The notes beneath the pieces were generated by a model. It did not search any database. It worked only from the letters and a program-made list of their open reading frames with translations, and had not been told where the DNA came from. From assembly GCA_017416685.1 (NCBI GenBank), contig JAFQBN010000021.1, positions 1 through 43,033 of the forward strand: 43,033 nt of DNA, read 5' to 3'. This document shows, piece by piece, positions 22,654-30,246 of this stretch. Origin of the DNA: Oscillospiraceae bacterium. GTDB lineage: Bacteria; Bacillota; Clostridia; Oscillospirales; Oscillospiraceae. A program made the position numbers and the translations under genes. Numbering within the stretch: the first letter of the stretch is position 1; each line of letters starts with the position of its first letter.

Positions 22654-25176
22654 TTACAGTTTGCTCATTTGGGCAGCAGCAAATTTCAACATCAGCCGCT
22701 TGGTACCCACGTTGTCAAAGGCGATCTCCACCAGCACGTCGCCGCCCGCCTTCTGGGTGGCGATGACCATACCCCTGCCAAAAGCCTTATGATTGACCAT
22801 ATCGCCCTTCTGCAGGACCATAGAGGGTGCTGTTCCGGCGGATTTGATGCCGCCGGCAGTCGGTGTGGACACCGGTTTTTTACCCGGCAACGGGTACTTT
22901 GCCGCGCCGGAGGGTGCAGCGCTGCGATAGGTGTTGACCGGTGCCTGCCGCTGGGCATAGCCGCTGCGGTAACCGCTGTCGTAGCCGCCGTACCCACCAT
23001 AGCCGCTGGTGCGGCTGGCAATGCCCGGCGACCACTCGTCGTCCGGGTCCCGGTCAAGGAAGCTGCGGCCGCTGCGTTCCAGATACTGCTCCGGGATCTC
23101 CCCCACAAAGCGGGAGGGGCGGTTGGAGCTGGTGCGGCCAAAGAGCATGCGCTGGTTGGCGCAGGTCAGGTACAGCTGCTGCTTGGCACGGGTCATGGCC
23201 ACGTAGCAAAGCCGCCGCTCCTCCTCCATTTCCTCCGCATCACCGATGGTGCGCTGACCGGGAAATACTCCCTCCTCAACGCCCACCACAAAGACCACAG
23301 GAAACTCCAGTCCCTTGGCCGAGTGCATGGTCATCATGACCACGCAGTCCTCTCCGGCGTCGTGGCTGTCCAAATCGGTGTACAGGGCGATCTCATCCAG
23401 AAAACCGGACAGGCTGGGTTCCTCCCCGGCATTCTCCAAATAACCGTTGATGGAGGTCAGCAGCTCCCGCACGTTTTCAAGGCGGGTGCGGTCCTCCACC
23501 GTGTTCTTGCTCTCCAGCATGACGGCGTAGCCGGTGGTGGCCAGCAGCTCCTCGTAGAAATCGGGCAGGGGCATCTCCGCCGCCTGCTTCTGCAGGGTGC
23601 GGATCATGTCCACAAACTGCGCAAGCTTGCCCGCGGCCTTTTGCAGGTCGGGGTACTCCGCCGCACGGCTGATGACCTGAAACAGGGGTCTGCCCTCCTG
23701 CACGGCGATAGCCTGAGCGGTCTCCACCGTCTTGGCGCCGATGCCCCGGGGGGGATTGTTGATAATGCGCTGCAGACGCAGGTCGTCGTCGGTGTTGTTC
23801 AGCACGCACAGATAGGCCACCATGTCCTTGACCTCGGCGCGGTCAAAAAAGCGGGTGCCGCCGATGATTTTATAAGGAATGCCGTTGCGTTTGCAGGCAT
23901 TTTCCATCTGGTTGGACTGGGCGTTCATGCGGTAGAGAATGGCGTGATCCTTCCACTTTCTGCCCTTGCTGAACCCGTCCATGATGCGCATGGCAACGTA
24001 CTGGGCCTCGTCATTTTCGTTCATGGCGGTGTACATCTGCAGCTTGTCCCCCGCCCCCGCTTTCGTCCACAGTTCCTTGCCCTTGCGGCCCTGATTGTTG
24101 CGGATGACGGCGTTGGACGCCTCCAGAATGTTGCCGGTGGAGCGGTAGTTCTGCTCCAGACGGATGACACGGGCCTTGGGGTACTGCTTTTCAAAGGACA
24201 GAATGTTCTCGATGGTAGCGCCGCGGAAGCGGTAGATGGACTGGTCATCGTCACCCACCACGCAGAAGTTCTCGTATCCGCCCGCCAGAGTGGAGGCCAG
24301 CAGGTACTGCAGGTTGTTGGTGTCCTGATACTCGTCGATGAGGACGTAGCGGAATTTGCGCTGGTAGTAGGTGCGCACCTGCTCATCCTGCTGCAGCAGG
24401 CGAACGGTGTGCAGGATGATGTCATCAAAGTCCAGAGCGCTTGCTTCCCACAGTCTGCGCTCGTACTCGGCGTAGATACCGGCAATACGCTGCAGGCGGA
24501 AGTCTCCGCTCTTGCTGCACTCGTTCTGATACTGAACCGCCAATTTCATCTCGTCCTTGGCCCGGGAGATGTACCCCAGCACCGTCCGGGGCGGGAACTG
24601 CTTGTCGTCGATGTTCTGCTCCTTCAAAATATCCTTGATGACCCGCAGGGAGTCGTCGGTATCGTAAATCGTAAAGGAGGACGAGAACCCCAGCTTGTCA
24701 ATGTCCCGGCGCAGGATACGCACGCAGGCGGAATGGAAGGTACTGGCCCAGATGTCGTTGGCCTCCGGCCCCAGCATCATGGCAAGGCGCTCTTTCAGCT
24801 CCCCGGCGGCTTTATTGGTAAAGGTGATAGCCAAAATGGACCATGGGGCAGCGGGGTCCAGCTGGCACAGCCGACGGGCGCGCTCGGTGTCCTTTTCGGC
24901 CGGATCGGCGGCATAACTTTCCAGAAAGGCAAGGTCCTCTGCCGTCACATCCTCCGGCACCTCCACACTGTCTGAACCGCAGCCATAGCGGATCAGGTTG
25001 GCGATGCGGTTAATGAGCACCGTGGTCTTGCCGCTGCCCGCACCGGCAAGCAGCAAAAGCGGGCCCTCCGTAGTCAGGACGGCCTGCTGCTGTTCAGTAT
25101 TCAGCCGGGTGAAATCCCGTGCGATTGCCGCCCGGCGCGCTTTGCAAAATCGAAGTTCCTGTTGGTGATCAAGCAT
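22654..25176 (-). CDS. pcrA: ATP-dependent DNA helicase PcrA/UvrD
   Basis: An 840-residue superfamily 1A 3'-5' helicase acting in repair and replication. Motifs in order: Q motif LNTEQQQAVL, Walker A AGAGSGKTTV (about 45-54), ITFTNKAAGELKER, Walker B LIDEYQDTN, GDDDQSIYRFRGA, LEQNYRSTG, TMHSAKGLEF and VAMTRAKQQLYL. The C terminus has a Gly/Tyr/Arg-rich linker and then the Tudor-like RNA-polymerase-binding end (VNHKAFGRGMVI). I use ATG 25176 (MLDHQQEL), seven bases after GAGAGGG; an ATG at 25191 lies before that site. A TTGACC-17-TAAAAT promoter precedes it. Confidence 0.96.
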   Translation of the reverse strand: MLDHQQELRFCKARRAAIARDFTRLNTEQQQAVLTTEGPLLLLAGAGSGKTTVLINRIANLIRYGCGSDSVEVPEDVTAEDLAFLESYAADPAEKDTERARRLCQLDPAAPWSILAITFTNKAAGELKERLAMMLGPEANDIWASTFHSACVRILRRDIDKLGFSSSFTIYDTDDSLRVIKDILKEQNIDDKQFPPRTVLGYISRAKDEMKLAVQYQNECSKSGDFRLQRIAGIYAEYERRLWEASALDFDDIILHTVRLLQQDEQVRTYYQRKFRYVLIDEYQDTNNLQYLLASTLAGGYENFCVVGDDDQSIYRFRGATIENILSFEKQYPKARVIRLEQNYRSTGNILEASNAVIRNNQGRKGKELWTKAGAGDKLQMYTAMNENDEAQYVAMRIMDGFSKGRKWKDHAILYRMNAQSNQMENACKRNGIPYKIIGGTRFFDRAEVKDMVAYLCVLNNTDDDLRLQRIINNPPRGIGAKTVETAQAIAVQEGRPLFQVISRAAEYPDLQKAAGKLAQFVDMIRTLQKQAAEMPLPDFYEELLATTGYAVMLESKNTVEDRTRLENVRELLTSINGYLENAGEEPSLSGFLDEIALYTDLDSHDAGEDCVVMMTMHSAKGLEFPVVFVVGVEEGVFPGQRTIGDAEEMEEERRLCYVAMTRAKQQLYLTCANQRMLFGRTSSNRPSRFVGEIPEQYLERSGRSFLDRDPDDEWSPGIASRTSGYGGYGGYDSGYRSGYAQRQAPVNTYRSAAPSGAAKYPLPGKKPVSTPTAGGIKSAGTAPSMVLQKGDMVNHKAFGRGMVIATQKAGGDVLVEIAFDNVGTKRLMLKFAAAQMSKL

Positions 25177-25212
25177 GGTATTCCCTCTCATTTTGACAGT
25201 TTTCCAGCTTCT

Positions 25213-25241
25213 ATTTTATTACATTCTCTCCCACGGGTCAA
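25213..25241 (-). promoter_or_regulatory. Sigma-A promoter of pcrA
   Basis: On the - strand TTGACC (25236-25241), 17 bases, TAAAAT (25213-25218), with the pcrA ATG about 37 bases downstream of the -10. Confidence 0.75.
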
Positions 25242-25435
25242 CCGCGCAGGGCGGTAAAAATATTTTCTTCAGGGGTCTTTTTCGGGTCTTGTCCACATAC
25301 ACTCAAAACAGGTGGACGAGCCGGTCTGTAATTATCTGTAACCGTTTCTTCACCGCATCGTAATATCAGGGACGGGAATGTAACCATAAGCTGGTGGTAT
25401 ACTGATATCAGAAAGAAGGAAAGGAGGCTCACGCC

Positions 25436-26071
25436 GTGAAAAAACTATTTTGTACCCTGTTGTCGGTTTGTTTGCTTGCCCTGCCCATGTCCGCAAGCGT
25501 TCTGGCCGATGACCTGTCTGCCGCACCGCAGATTCAATTCGAGGAAGTGGGTTTCCTGCCCGGCTCCGTCCCCGCCGACAGCGCCCTGACCGACGGGATC
25601 AGCCTGCCTCTGAGCGCACTGGCTTTGTCCATGCTGGAAAGCGGCATGGACTACGATGCCGGCTCGGACACGTTTGTCTGGAATGCCCTATATTACGTCC
25701 TGTCCCTCTACGGGCATGAGGACGACCGGGCGCAGGTGACGGAACATAGTCTGCTTCTCCCCTCGGAGTGCATCGGCGACTTCTTCGCGGCGCTGTTCGC
25801 CACGCGGGACGCGCTGCCCGCCATCCCCGCCGAACTCACCGATAAAGTCAAATACAATTCCCATACCGACCTGTACGAGTTGGCTTTGGGCGACCCCGCT
25901 CTTGTGGCGCTCGAACAGGCCTCCCCCGTTCCGGCGGCAGACGGCCTGTTCACTCTGGACGGCACCCTGACCGCCCCCGCGGACGGACATATCCTCTGCA
26001 CGTTCCGCGCCGTTCTGGTGGAAAATGACACCATGTTCGGTTTCTCCATCGTTGATTTTGTTCTCTCATGA
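25436..26071 (+). CDS. Secreted protein of unknown function
   Basis: Not recognised. A 211-residue protein with a clear signal peptide: basic MKK, hydrophobic LFCTLLSVCLLALP and an ASVLADD cleavage region near residue 25. The mature part is acidic, low in Cys, and shows no known domain, repeat or cell-wall anchor that I can see. Start is GTG 25436, with AAGGAGG at 25421-25427 and eight-base spacing. An extended -10 (TGG-TATACT, 25395-25403) without a good -35 lies upstream, suggesting a regulated or weak promoter. It is monocistronic, with a hairpin after the stop, and divergent from pcrA. Confidence 0.7.
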   Translation: MKKLFCTLLSVCLLALPMSASVLADDLSAAPQIQFEEVGFLPGSVPADSALTDGISLPLSALALSMLESGMDYDAGSDTFVWNALYYVLSLYGHEDDRAQVTEHSLLLPSECIGDFFAALFATRDALPAIPAELTDKVKYNSHTDLYELALGDPALVALEQASPVPAADGLFTLDGTLTAPADGHILCTFRAVLVENDTMFGFSIVDFVLS

Positions 26072-26084
26072 CTCCTCCGTGTTA

Positions 26085-26120
26085 GCAAAGGGCCGCAGGC
26101 GAATGCCTGCGGCCCTTTGC
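26085..26120. terminator. Hairpin between convergent genes
   Basis: A perfect 16-bp stem GCAAAGGGCCGCAGGC (26085-26100) with GCCTGCGGCCCTTTGC, loop GAAT. T tracts are short on both sides, but stem strength and position between two converging stops support a terminator role. Confidence 0.8.
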
Positions 26121-26133
26121 ATTTATTGGTTTT

Positions 26134-26478
26134 TTAGTCCAGCACGATCAGGGCGATGAATTCCAGAATCTCGTCGCCGATGTTCTTGATGCCGTGCCCC
26201 TGACCGGAGGGGGTAAAGGTAACCGTGCCCGGCTCCACCTCTACAAACTCGTCGTTGTCCTGATACAGGCCCTTGCCGGAGATGATGTAGTAGCTTTCAA
26301 ACTCGCCGGTGTGGATGTGGAACTCCACCTCCTCGCCGGGCTTGAGCTTCACGTTGGAGAACATACGCAGCTTGGGATTGCGGCCGGGGAAGTCGGCTAG
26401 ATTGTGCAGATGCATCTTAACCTCGCCACGGGCGTTGTCCTCAGTGGTGATGGTCAGCTGATTTGGGGTTTTGATCAT
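26134..26478 (-). CDS. Small cupin-domain protein
   Basis: A 114-residue single-domain cupin. Motif 1 appears as EFHIHTGEFESYYIISGKG and motif 2 as PSGQGHGIKNIGD, giving His ligands for a metal, usually Mn, Fe or Zn. Such small cupins often bind sugars or small acids or act as isomerases; nothing in the sequence fixes the ligand. ATG 26478 follows AAGGAGGG. A strong TTGAAA-16-TATAAT promoter with extended TG sits upstream, and there is no operon partner. Confidence 0.88.
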   Translation of the reverse strand: MIKTPNQLTITTEDNARGEVKMHLHNLADFPGRNPKLRMFSNVKLKPGEEVEFHIHTGEFESYYIISGKGLYQDNDEFVEVEPGTVTFTPSGQGHGIKNIGDEILEFIALIVLD

Positions 26479-26504
26479 AACAAGTCCCTCCTTGTTTTTT
26501 CTTC

Positions 26505-26532
26505 ATTATAACATATATTCGAGGAATTTCAA
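26505..26532 (-). promoter_or_regulatory. Sigma-A promoter of the cupin gene
   Basis: On the - strand TTGAAA (26527-26532), 16 bases, TGT-TATAAT (26505-26510). Close to consensus with an extended -10. Confidence 0.8.
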
Positions 26533-26564
26533 TCCCCCTCACCCTCTCAGGGTTCGAATGCCTT

Positions 26565-26609
26565 ACCAAAAAAGAAAACCCTCCACCCCATCGAGGGGTG
26601 GAGGGTTTT
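26565..26609 (-). terminator. Terminator hairpin in the truncated tRNA repeat copy
   Basis: Perfect 15-bp stem AAAACCCTCCACCCC (26575-26589) with GGGGTGGAGGGTTTT, followed on the - strand by TTTTCTTTTTT. It follows a 15-base tRNA 3' remnant, the same order as the intact tRNA and its terminator. Confidence 0.85.
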
Positions 26610-26755
26610 GTACGGCTGAAGGGATGCAGCCGCTTGCGCGTCTGCCGTCCTTGCGGCACAGCCGCTGCGGACTTCGCGGCTAAAAACGTGCCACCGGCAC
26701 GTTTTCTTCACGCCGCGACCCTCTCAGGGTTCGAATCCCTTTGCCGTACATATGC

Positions 26756-26791
26756 AAAAACGCAGACCACCGAATGGTGATCTGCGTTTTT
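26756..26791 (-). terminator. Terminator of tRNA-Arg
   Basis: A stem of about 16 bp with one mismatch (AAAAACGCAGA core with TCTGCGTTTTT), ending in T5 on the - strand directly after the encoded CCA. Confidence 0.85.
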
Positions 26792-26867
26792 GGTACGGCT
26801 GAAGGGATTCGAACCCCCGACCTTTTGGTTCGTAGCCAAACACTCTATCCAGCTGAGCTACAGCCGC
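26791..26867 (-). tRNA. tRNA-Arg(ACG)
   Basis: A 77-base cloverleaf on the - strand. The acceptor stem is GCGGCTG with CAGCCGT (closing pair G-U), the D arm is GCTC/GAGT, and the anticodon stem is TTTGG/CCAAA with loop CTACGAA, so the anticodon is ACG (read as ICG after editing, decoding CGN). The T arm GGGGG-TTCGAAT-CCCTT has two G-U pairs. CCA is encoded at 26793-26791. The wobble pairs are unusual but the fold is complete. Confidence 0.95.
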
Positions 26868-26969
26868 ATACTGCTTGCGACAGCTAGATTATAATAGCAC
26901 AAAGGTTTTGATAATGCAAGCCTTATTTTCAAAAAATTGCAACTTTTTTATTTTCCCTTCCCTGCCCCT

Positions 26970-27012
26970 AAAAAAGAACGCTCCGCTGCACACAACTGCA
27001 CAGCGGAGCGTT
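26970..27012 (-). terminator. Terminator of the gcdCDB/hydroxyglutarate operon
   Basis: A 12-bp stem AACGCTCCGCTG / CAGCGGAGCGTT followed on the - strand by TCTTTTT. It starts 18 bases after the gcdB stop. Confidence 0.9.
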
Positions 27013-27029
27013 TATTTTTTGGTTGGAAA

Positions 27030-28214
27030 TCAGCCGCCAAACACCTTGATCATGAAACCTGCGGCAACGGCGGAGCCGATGACGCCGGCCACGTTGGGAC
27101 CCATGGCGTGCATGAGCAGGAAGTTGGAGGGATTCTCCTTCTGACCCACGGACTGAGCCACGCGGGCGGCCATAGGCACGGCAGACACGCCGGCAGAGCC
27201 GATCAGGGGGTTGATTTTTCCCTTGGACAGGAAGTACATCAGGTCACCCAGCAGCAGACCACCGGCGGTAGACAGCAGGAAGGCAATCAGGCCGAGGACG
27301 ATGATGCCCAGGGTCTTGGGATCCAGGAACTCCTCGCCGGTGGCCTTGAAGCCAACGGACAGACCCAGGGGGATGGTGACAATGTTGATCAGGGCGTTCT
27401 GGGCGGTGTCGGACAGACGTTCGGTCACGCCGCACTCACGGAACAGGTTGCCCAGCATCAGCATGCCGATCAGAGGGGCGGTATCGGGGATGAGCAGAAT
27501 AACGAAGGTGGCCACCGCAACGGGGAAGACAATCTTCTCCACCTTGGACACCTGGCGCAGCTGGGTCATCTTGACCGCGCGCATCTTCTTGGTGGTCAGC
27601 AGCTTCATCAGCGGGGGCTGGATCATGGGGATCAGCGCCATGTAGGAGTAAGCCGCAATGGCAATGGCGGGCAGGATCTGGGGGGACAGCTTGGAGGCCG
27701 TCAGGATGGCAGTGGGGCCGTCGGCGCCACCGATGACGCCAATGGCGGCGGCCTCAGCAGGGGTGAAGAAAATCGCACCGCCGGTAGCAGGGCCAAGACC
27801 CAGCGCCATCAGGAAGGCGGCGAAGATGCCCATCTGGGCGGCAGCGCCCAACAGCATGGACTTGGGGTTGGCCAGCAGGGGGCCAAAGTCGGTCATTGCG
27901 CCAATTCCAAGGAAGATGATGGAGGGATAGATGGCGTGGCCCACGCCCTGATACAGCACCCACATAAAACCGGGGGACGCCTCGGCAGTGGGGGCGGCCA
28001 TCAGACCGGTCAGGGGCAGGTTGGCCAGCAGCATACCGAAGGCGATGGGGACCAGCAGCAGAGGCTCGAACTTCTTGCCGATACCCATATACAGCAGCAC
28101 GAACGCGATCAGGATCATGACTGCTTCCTTCCAGCTGCCGGCAAAAATGCTGGCAAAGCCGGAGTCACCGAGGATTCGGGACATTACATCAGTAAAAAAA
28201 TCAACAATATTCAT
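27030..28214 (-). CDS. gcdB: Glutaconyl-CoA decarboxylase beta subunit (Na+ pump)
   Basis: A 394-residue, highly hydrophobic protein with roughly ten membrane helices, the OadB/GcdB/MmdB family that decarboxylates carboxybiotin and exports Na+. Family segments are conserved: [20 protein letters not shown] (the Na+-binding Asp loop), then [20 protein letters not shown]-like sequence, [12 protein letters not shown], and near the C terminus [20 protein letters not shown] and [14 protein letters not shown]. Last gene of the gcdC-gcdD-gcdB group, 18 bases after gcdD. Members also serve oxaloacetate and methylmalonyl-CoA decarboxylases; the neighbouring gcdA and hgd genes decide for glutaconyl-CoA. 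Confidence 0.96.
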   Translation of the reverse strand: MNIVDFFTDVMSRILGDSGFASIFAGSWKEAVMILIAFVLLYMGIGKKFEPLLLVPIAFGMLLANLPLTGLMAAPTAEASPGFMWVLYQGVGHAIYPSIIFLGIGAMTDFGPLLANPKSMLLGAAAQMGIFAAFLMALGLGPATGGAIFFTPAEAAAIGVIGGADGPTAILTASKLSPQILPAIAIAAYSYMALIPMIQPPLMKLLTTKKMRAVKMTQLRQVSKVEKIVFPVAVATFVILLIPDTAPLIGMLMLGNLFRECGVTERLSDTAQNALINIVTIPLGLSVGFKATGEEFLDPKTLGIIVLGLIAFLLSTAGGLLLGDLMYFLSKGKINPLIGSAGVSAVPMAARVAQSVGQKENPSNFLLMHAMGPNVAGVIGSAVAAGFMIKVFGG

Positions 28215-28232
28215 GGTTCCGTCTCCTCCCTA

Positions 28233-28547
28233 TCAGTATTTGATCACGCTGGTCAGACGGGTCTGGTCGGGAGTGGTCCCCATCTCGGCGGCAACGGCGG
28301 CGGTGATGACGGCGATGATCTCCTCGTCATCCTCCTGCTTGGGGGCGGGGGCGGCAACGGGTTTGGCGGCAGGAGCGGCAGCCTTGGCAGGCAGCTTGCG
28401 CTCGATGACGCCCACCACCTTGGAGATGATGGTGATCATCAGTGCCAGCACAGCCAGCACCAAAAACACCACCACAAAACCGCACACGGCGATCATCAGC
28501 GCGCCGGGCCAGCCACCAAGCTGTTCAAAGGTCATTCCATAAAACAT
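28233..28547 (-). CDS. gcdD: Glutaconyl-CoA decarboxylase delta subunit (OadG-like)
   Basis: A 104-residue membrane-anchored small subunit. One N-terminal helix (ALMIAVCGFVVVFLVLAVLA) is followed by an Ala/Pro/Lys-rich linker and a C-terminal acidic segment DDEEIIAVITAAVAAEMG, the conserved end of OadG/GcdD-type subunits, which hold the cytoplasmic carboxyltransferase against the membrane pump. It lies 18 bases after gcdC and 18 before gcdB, each with its own ribosome site. Start ATG 28547 follows GGGAGGCAG. The symbol follows the Acidaminococcus naming; sequence alone would only say gamma/delta subunit of a Na+-decarboxylase. Confidence 0.88.
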   Translation of the reverse strand: MFYGMTFEQLGGWPGALMIAVCGFVVVFLVLAVLALMITIISKVVGVIERKLPAKAAAPAAKPVAAPAPKQEDDEEIIAVITAAVAAEMGTTPDQTRLTSVIKY

Positions 28548-28565
28548 TCAATCTGCCTCCCGGGA

Positions 28566-28994
28566 TCAGCCCAGAGTGACCAGCAGGTCATCGGTGTTGA
28601 CGGCAGCACCCTGAACAGCGGGGATGGCCTTGACAGTGCCGGCGCAGGGGGCGGACACCTCGATCTCCATCTTCATGGCCTCCAGCACCACCAGCACGTC
28701 GCCGGCGTTGACGGACTGACCCACGCTGCACTCCACCTTGAACACGGTGCCGGGCATGGGACTCTTCACAGCGGTCTCGCCGGCGGCCACGGCAGCGGGA
28801 GCAGCAGCGGGAGCAGCGGCGGGAGCGGCAACAGGTGCAGCCACAGGAGCGGCAGCTACGGGAGCGGCAACGGGAGCGGCAGCTACGGGAGCGGCAACGG
28901 GAGCGGCAGCGGCCTTGGGGGCGGCCTTGGCGGCAGACTCCTTCTCCACGCTGACGGAGTAAGTCTTGCCGTTAACGGTAATAACGTAATTCAT
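28566..28994 (-). CDS. gcdC: Glutaconyl-CoA decarboxylase biotin carrier (gamma) subunit
   Basis: A 142-residue biotin-carboxyl-carrier protein that shuttles CO2 from the GcdA carboxyltransferase to the GcdB pump. The biotinylation motif EAMKMEIE contains Lys108, about 35 residues from the C terminus as usual. The short N-terminal domain (MNYVITVNGKTYSVSVEK) is joined by a flexible Ala/Pro/Val linker (about 21-72) with PVAAPVAA-type repeats. It is preceded by its own TTGACA-18-TATAAT promoter, so carrier and pump can be made independently of the dehydratase genes upstream. ATG 28994 follows AAGGAG. Confidence 0.94.
   Translation of the reverse strand: MNYVITVNGKTYSVSVEKESAAKAAPKAAAAPVAAPVAAAPVAAPVAAAPVAAPVAAPAAAPAAAPAAVAAGETAVKSPMPGTVFKVECSVGQSVNAGDVLVVLEAMKMEIEVSAPCAGTVKAIPAVQGAAVNTDDLLVTLG
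28779..28934 (-). repeat. Low-complexity Ala/Pro linker repeats in gcdC
   Basis: The linker DNA consists of short near-repeats of GGAGCGGCAACGGGAGCGGC type. This encodes the swinging arm of the biotin carrier; linker length is a known variable feature in this family. Confidence 0.85.
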
Positions 28995-29072
28995 ATTGAT
29001 GATCTCCTTCTTTATATATTGGTCCGAAGACCGGTTTTACGTAACAGGACAGTATAGCCGAAAATCGAAGGC

Positions 29073-29102
29073 ATTATACCTGTCTCCGCCTCGGCTTGTC
29101 AA
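29073..29102 (-). promoter_or_regulatory. Internal sigma-A promoter for gcdCDB
   Basis: On the - strand perfect TTGACA (29097-29102), 18 bases, perfect TATAAT (29073-29078), starting within ten bases of the hgdB stop. The leader of about 70 bases includes a GGTC-TTCG-GACC mini-hairpin. Confidence 0.85.
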
Positions 29103-29106
29103 GCGT

Positions 29107-30243
29107 TTACAGCACGTCGGCAAAGGCCTGAATGGCGGTACTGGCCTGACCGAAGTCCCGCATCTGCTGATCCACACCCAGCTTGATGTGGGGAATGCCG
29201 GCCTCGTCCAGCGCCTTTTTCAGGTAGGGGTACTCCATCTCCTCGGGGTCGCAGAACTGCTGCATAAAGAGGATCAGGCCCTGAGCGCCGGACTCCTTCA
29301 CCAGATTGGCCACGAACTCACCGCGGCGGTTGGAGGAAGATGCGGGATCGTACAGCAGCACGTCGTAGTCGGTGTTGGCAAACTGCTTGGCAAGGGCCAG
29401 CATGGGGTCGCCGGTCTCGTCCGCATCGGTGCGGAAGGCGCGGGACTCGTGGGCCACATCGTCGGCGGCAATGGCGATATTGTTCTCCTCAAAGATAGCC
29501 AGCAGCTTGGGGTTGTCACACACGATGCCGGAGGTTACCACCTTCACGCCCTTCCAGTTGGCCTTGGGCAGCTTCTTCAATTCCTCATTCAGAGCAACCA
29601 GCTTCTCGGTGTACTCGTCCTTGAGCATGAACCAGCTTGCCTTCAGCACGGCGGAACGTAGGGTCGGGGTGACCACATCACAGTGCTCGTTTGCCAGTTT
29701 GACAAACTCCCGGCGCGCTGCGCGGGAAGCGTTGTAAACCTTGATCGCTTTACGGATATCCTCGTCGGTCATCTCATGCCCGGAGATCTTGTCCAGCATC
29801 TTGCGCACATCGTTGTACTGATCCATACAGAACTTCAGGCCCCAATCGGCAAAGCGGTTCTGGGGGTGGGCCAGGAAGATGGTGGGGATCTTGTCACCGA
29901 TGGCCACACGGAAGTTCTGGCTCATGGGACGCAGGGTGTCGCAGATGGTGGGGGTGATCAGACCGTCCAGCTGGTCCATGGTGCCGTCCAGCAGCATCTC
30001 CAGCGCCAGCTGGGCGATGGTGCAGTAGAAGGTGGCACAGTACTCCTTGGCCCGGGAGATGGTCTTTTTGTTGCTGCCCCACATGCCCATGGGCACCATA
30101 CCGGCGGCATAGACCAGTTCCTCGGGGGCGTAGTAAGGCAGGACACCGATGACCTTTTTGCCGGCGGCCTTAAAGTCGGCCAGCTGCTTGTTGGGATTAT
30201 AAGCGATGTCCTGGAATTGCTTCATCATCAGTTCAATGCTCAT
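29107..30243 (-). CDS. hgdB: (R)-2-hydroxyglutaryl-CoA dehydratase beta subunit
   Basis: A 378-residue iron-sulfur subunit of the oxygen-sensitive dehydratase (component D) that converts (R)-2-hydroxyglutaryl-CoA to glutaconyl-CoA through a ketyl radical. Family features are visible: GVLPYYAPEELVYAAGMVPMGMWG near the N terminus (a region of short conserved blocks), CDTLRPMSQNF, and near the C terminus QFCDPEEMEYPYLKKAL followed by GIPHIKLGVD. The conserved Cys residues fit [4Fe-4S] ligation. It starts three bases after the hgdA stop, with AAGGAGGG overlapping the hgdA end, so the subunits are translationally linked. Confidence 0.95.
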   Translation of the reverse strand: MSIELMMKQFQDIAYNPNKQLADFKAAGKKVIGVLPYYAPEELVYAAGMVPMGMWGSNKKTISRAKEYCATFYCTIAQLALEMLLDGTMDQLDGLITPTICDTLRPMSQNFRVAIGDKIPTIFLAHPQNRFADWGLKFCMDQYNDVRKMLDKISGHEMTDEDIRKAIKVYNASRAARREFVKLANEHCDVVTPTLRSAVLKASWFMLKDEYTEKLVALNEELKKLPKANWKGVKVVTSGIVCDNPKLLAIFEENNIAIAADDVAHESRAFRTDADETGDPMLALAKQFANTDYDVLLYDPASSSNRRGEFVANLVKESGAQGLILFMQQFCDPEEMEYPYLKKALDEAGIPHIKLGVDQQMRDFGQASTAIQAFADVL

Positions 30244-30246
30244 CGG

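Larger units (their letters stand above)
26541..26808. repeat. Duplicated block of tRNA 3'-end fragments with terminator hairpins
   Basis: Two copies of one arrangement. Left parts ACCCTCTCAGGGTTCGAAT (26541-26559 and 26718-26736) are identical over 19 bases and look like a T-arm read on the + strand. Right parts TACGGCTGAAGGGAT (26611-26625 and 26794-26808) are identical over 15 bases and are the 3' end of the - strand tRNA-Arg. Each pair encloses a hairpin (26575-26609 and 26756-26791). Left and right parts are also partly complementary, so each unit is a long imperfect palindrome. A third hairpin (26683-26705) lies between the copies. No complete second tRNA can be folded. Confidence 0.75.

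Noticed and set aside
26541-26625. Second tRNA gene in the repeat block
   Set aside because: Only a T-arm-like piece and a 15-base 3' end are present; no acceptor 5' side, D arm or anticodon arm can be folded.
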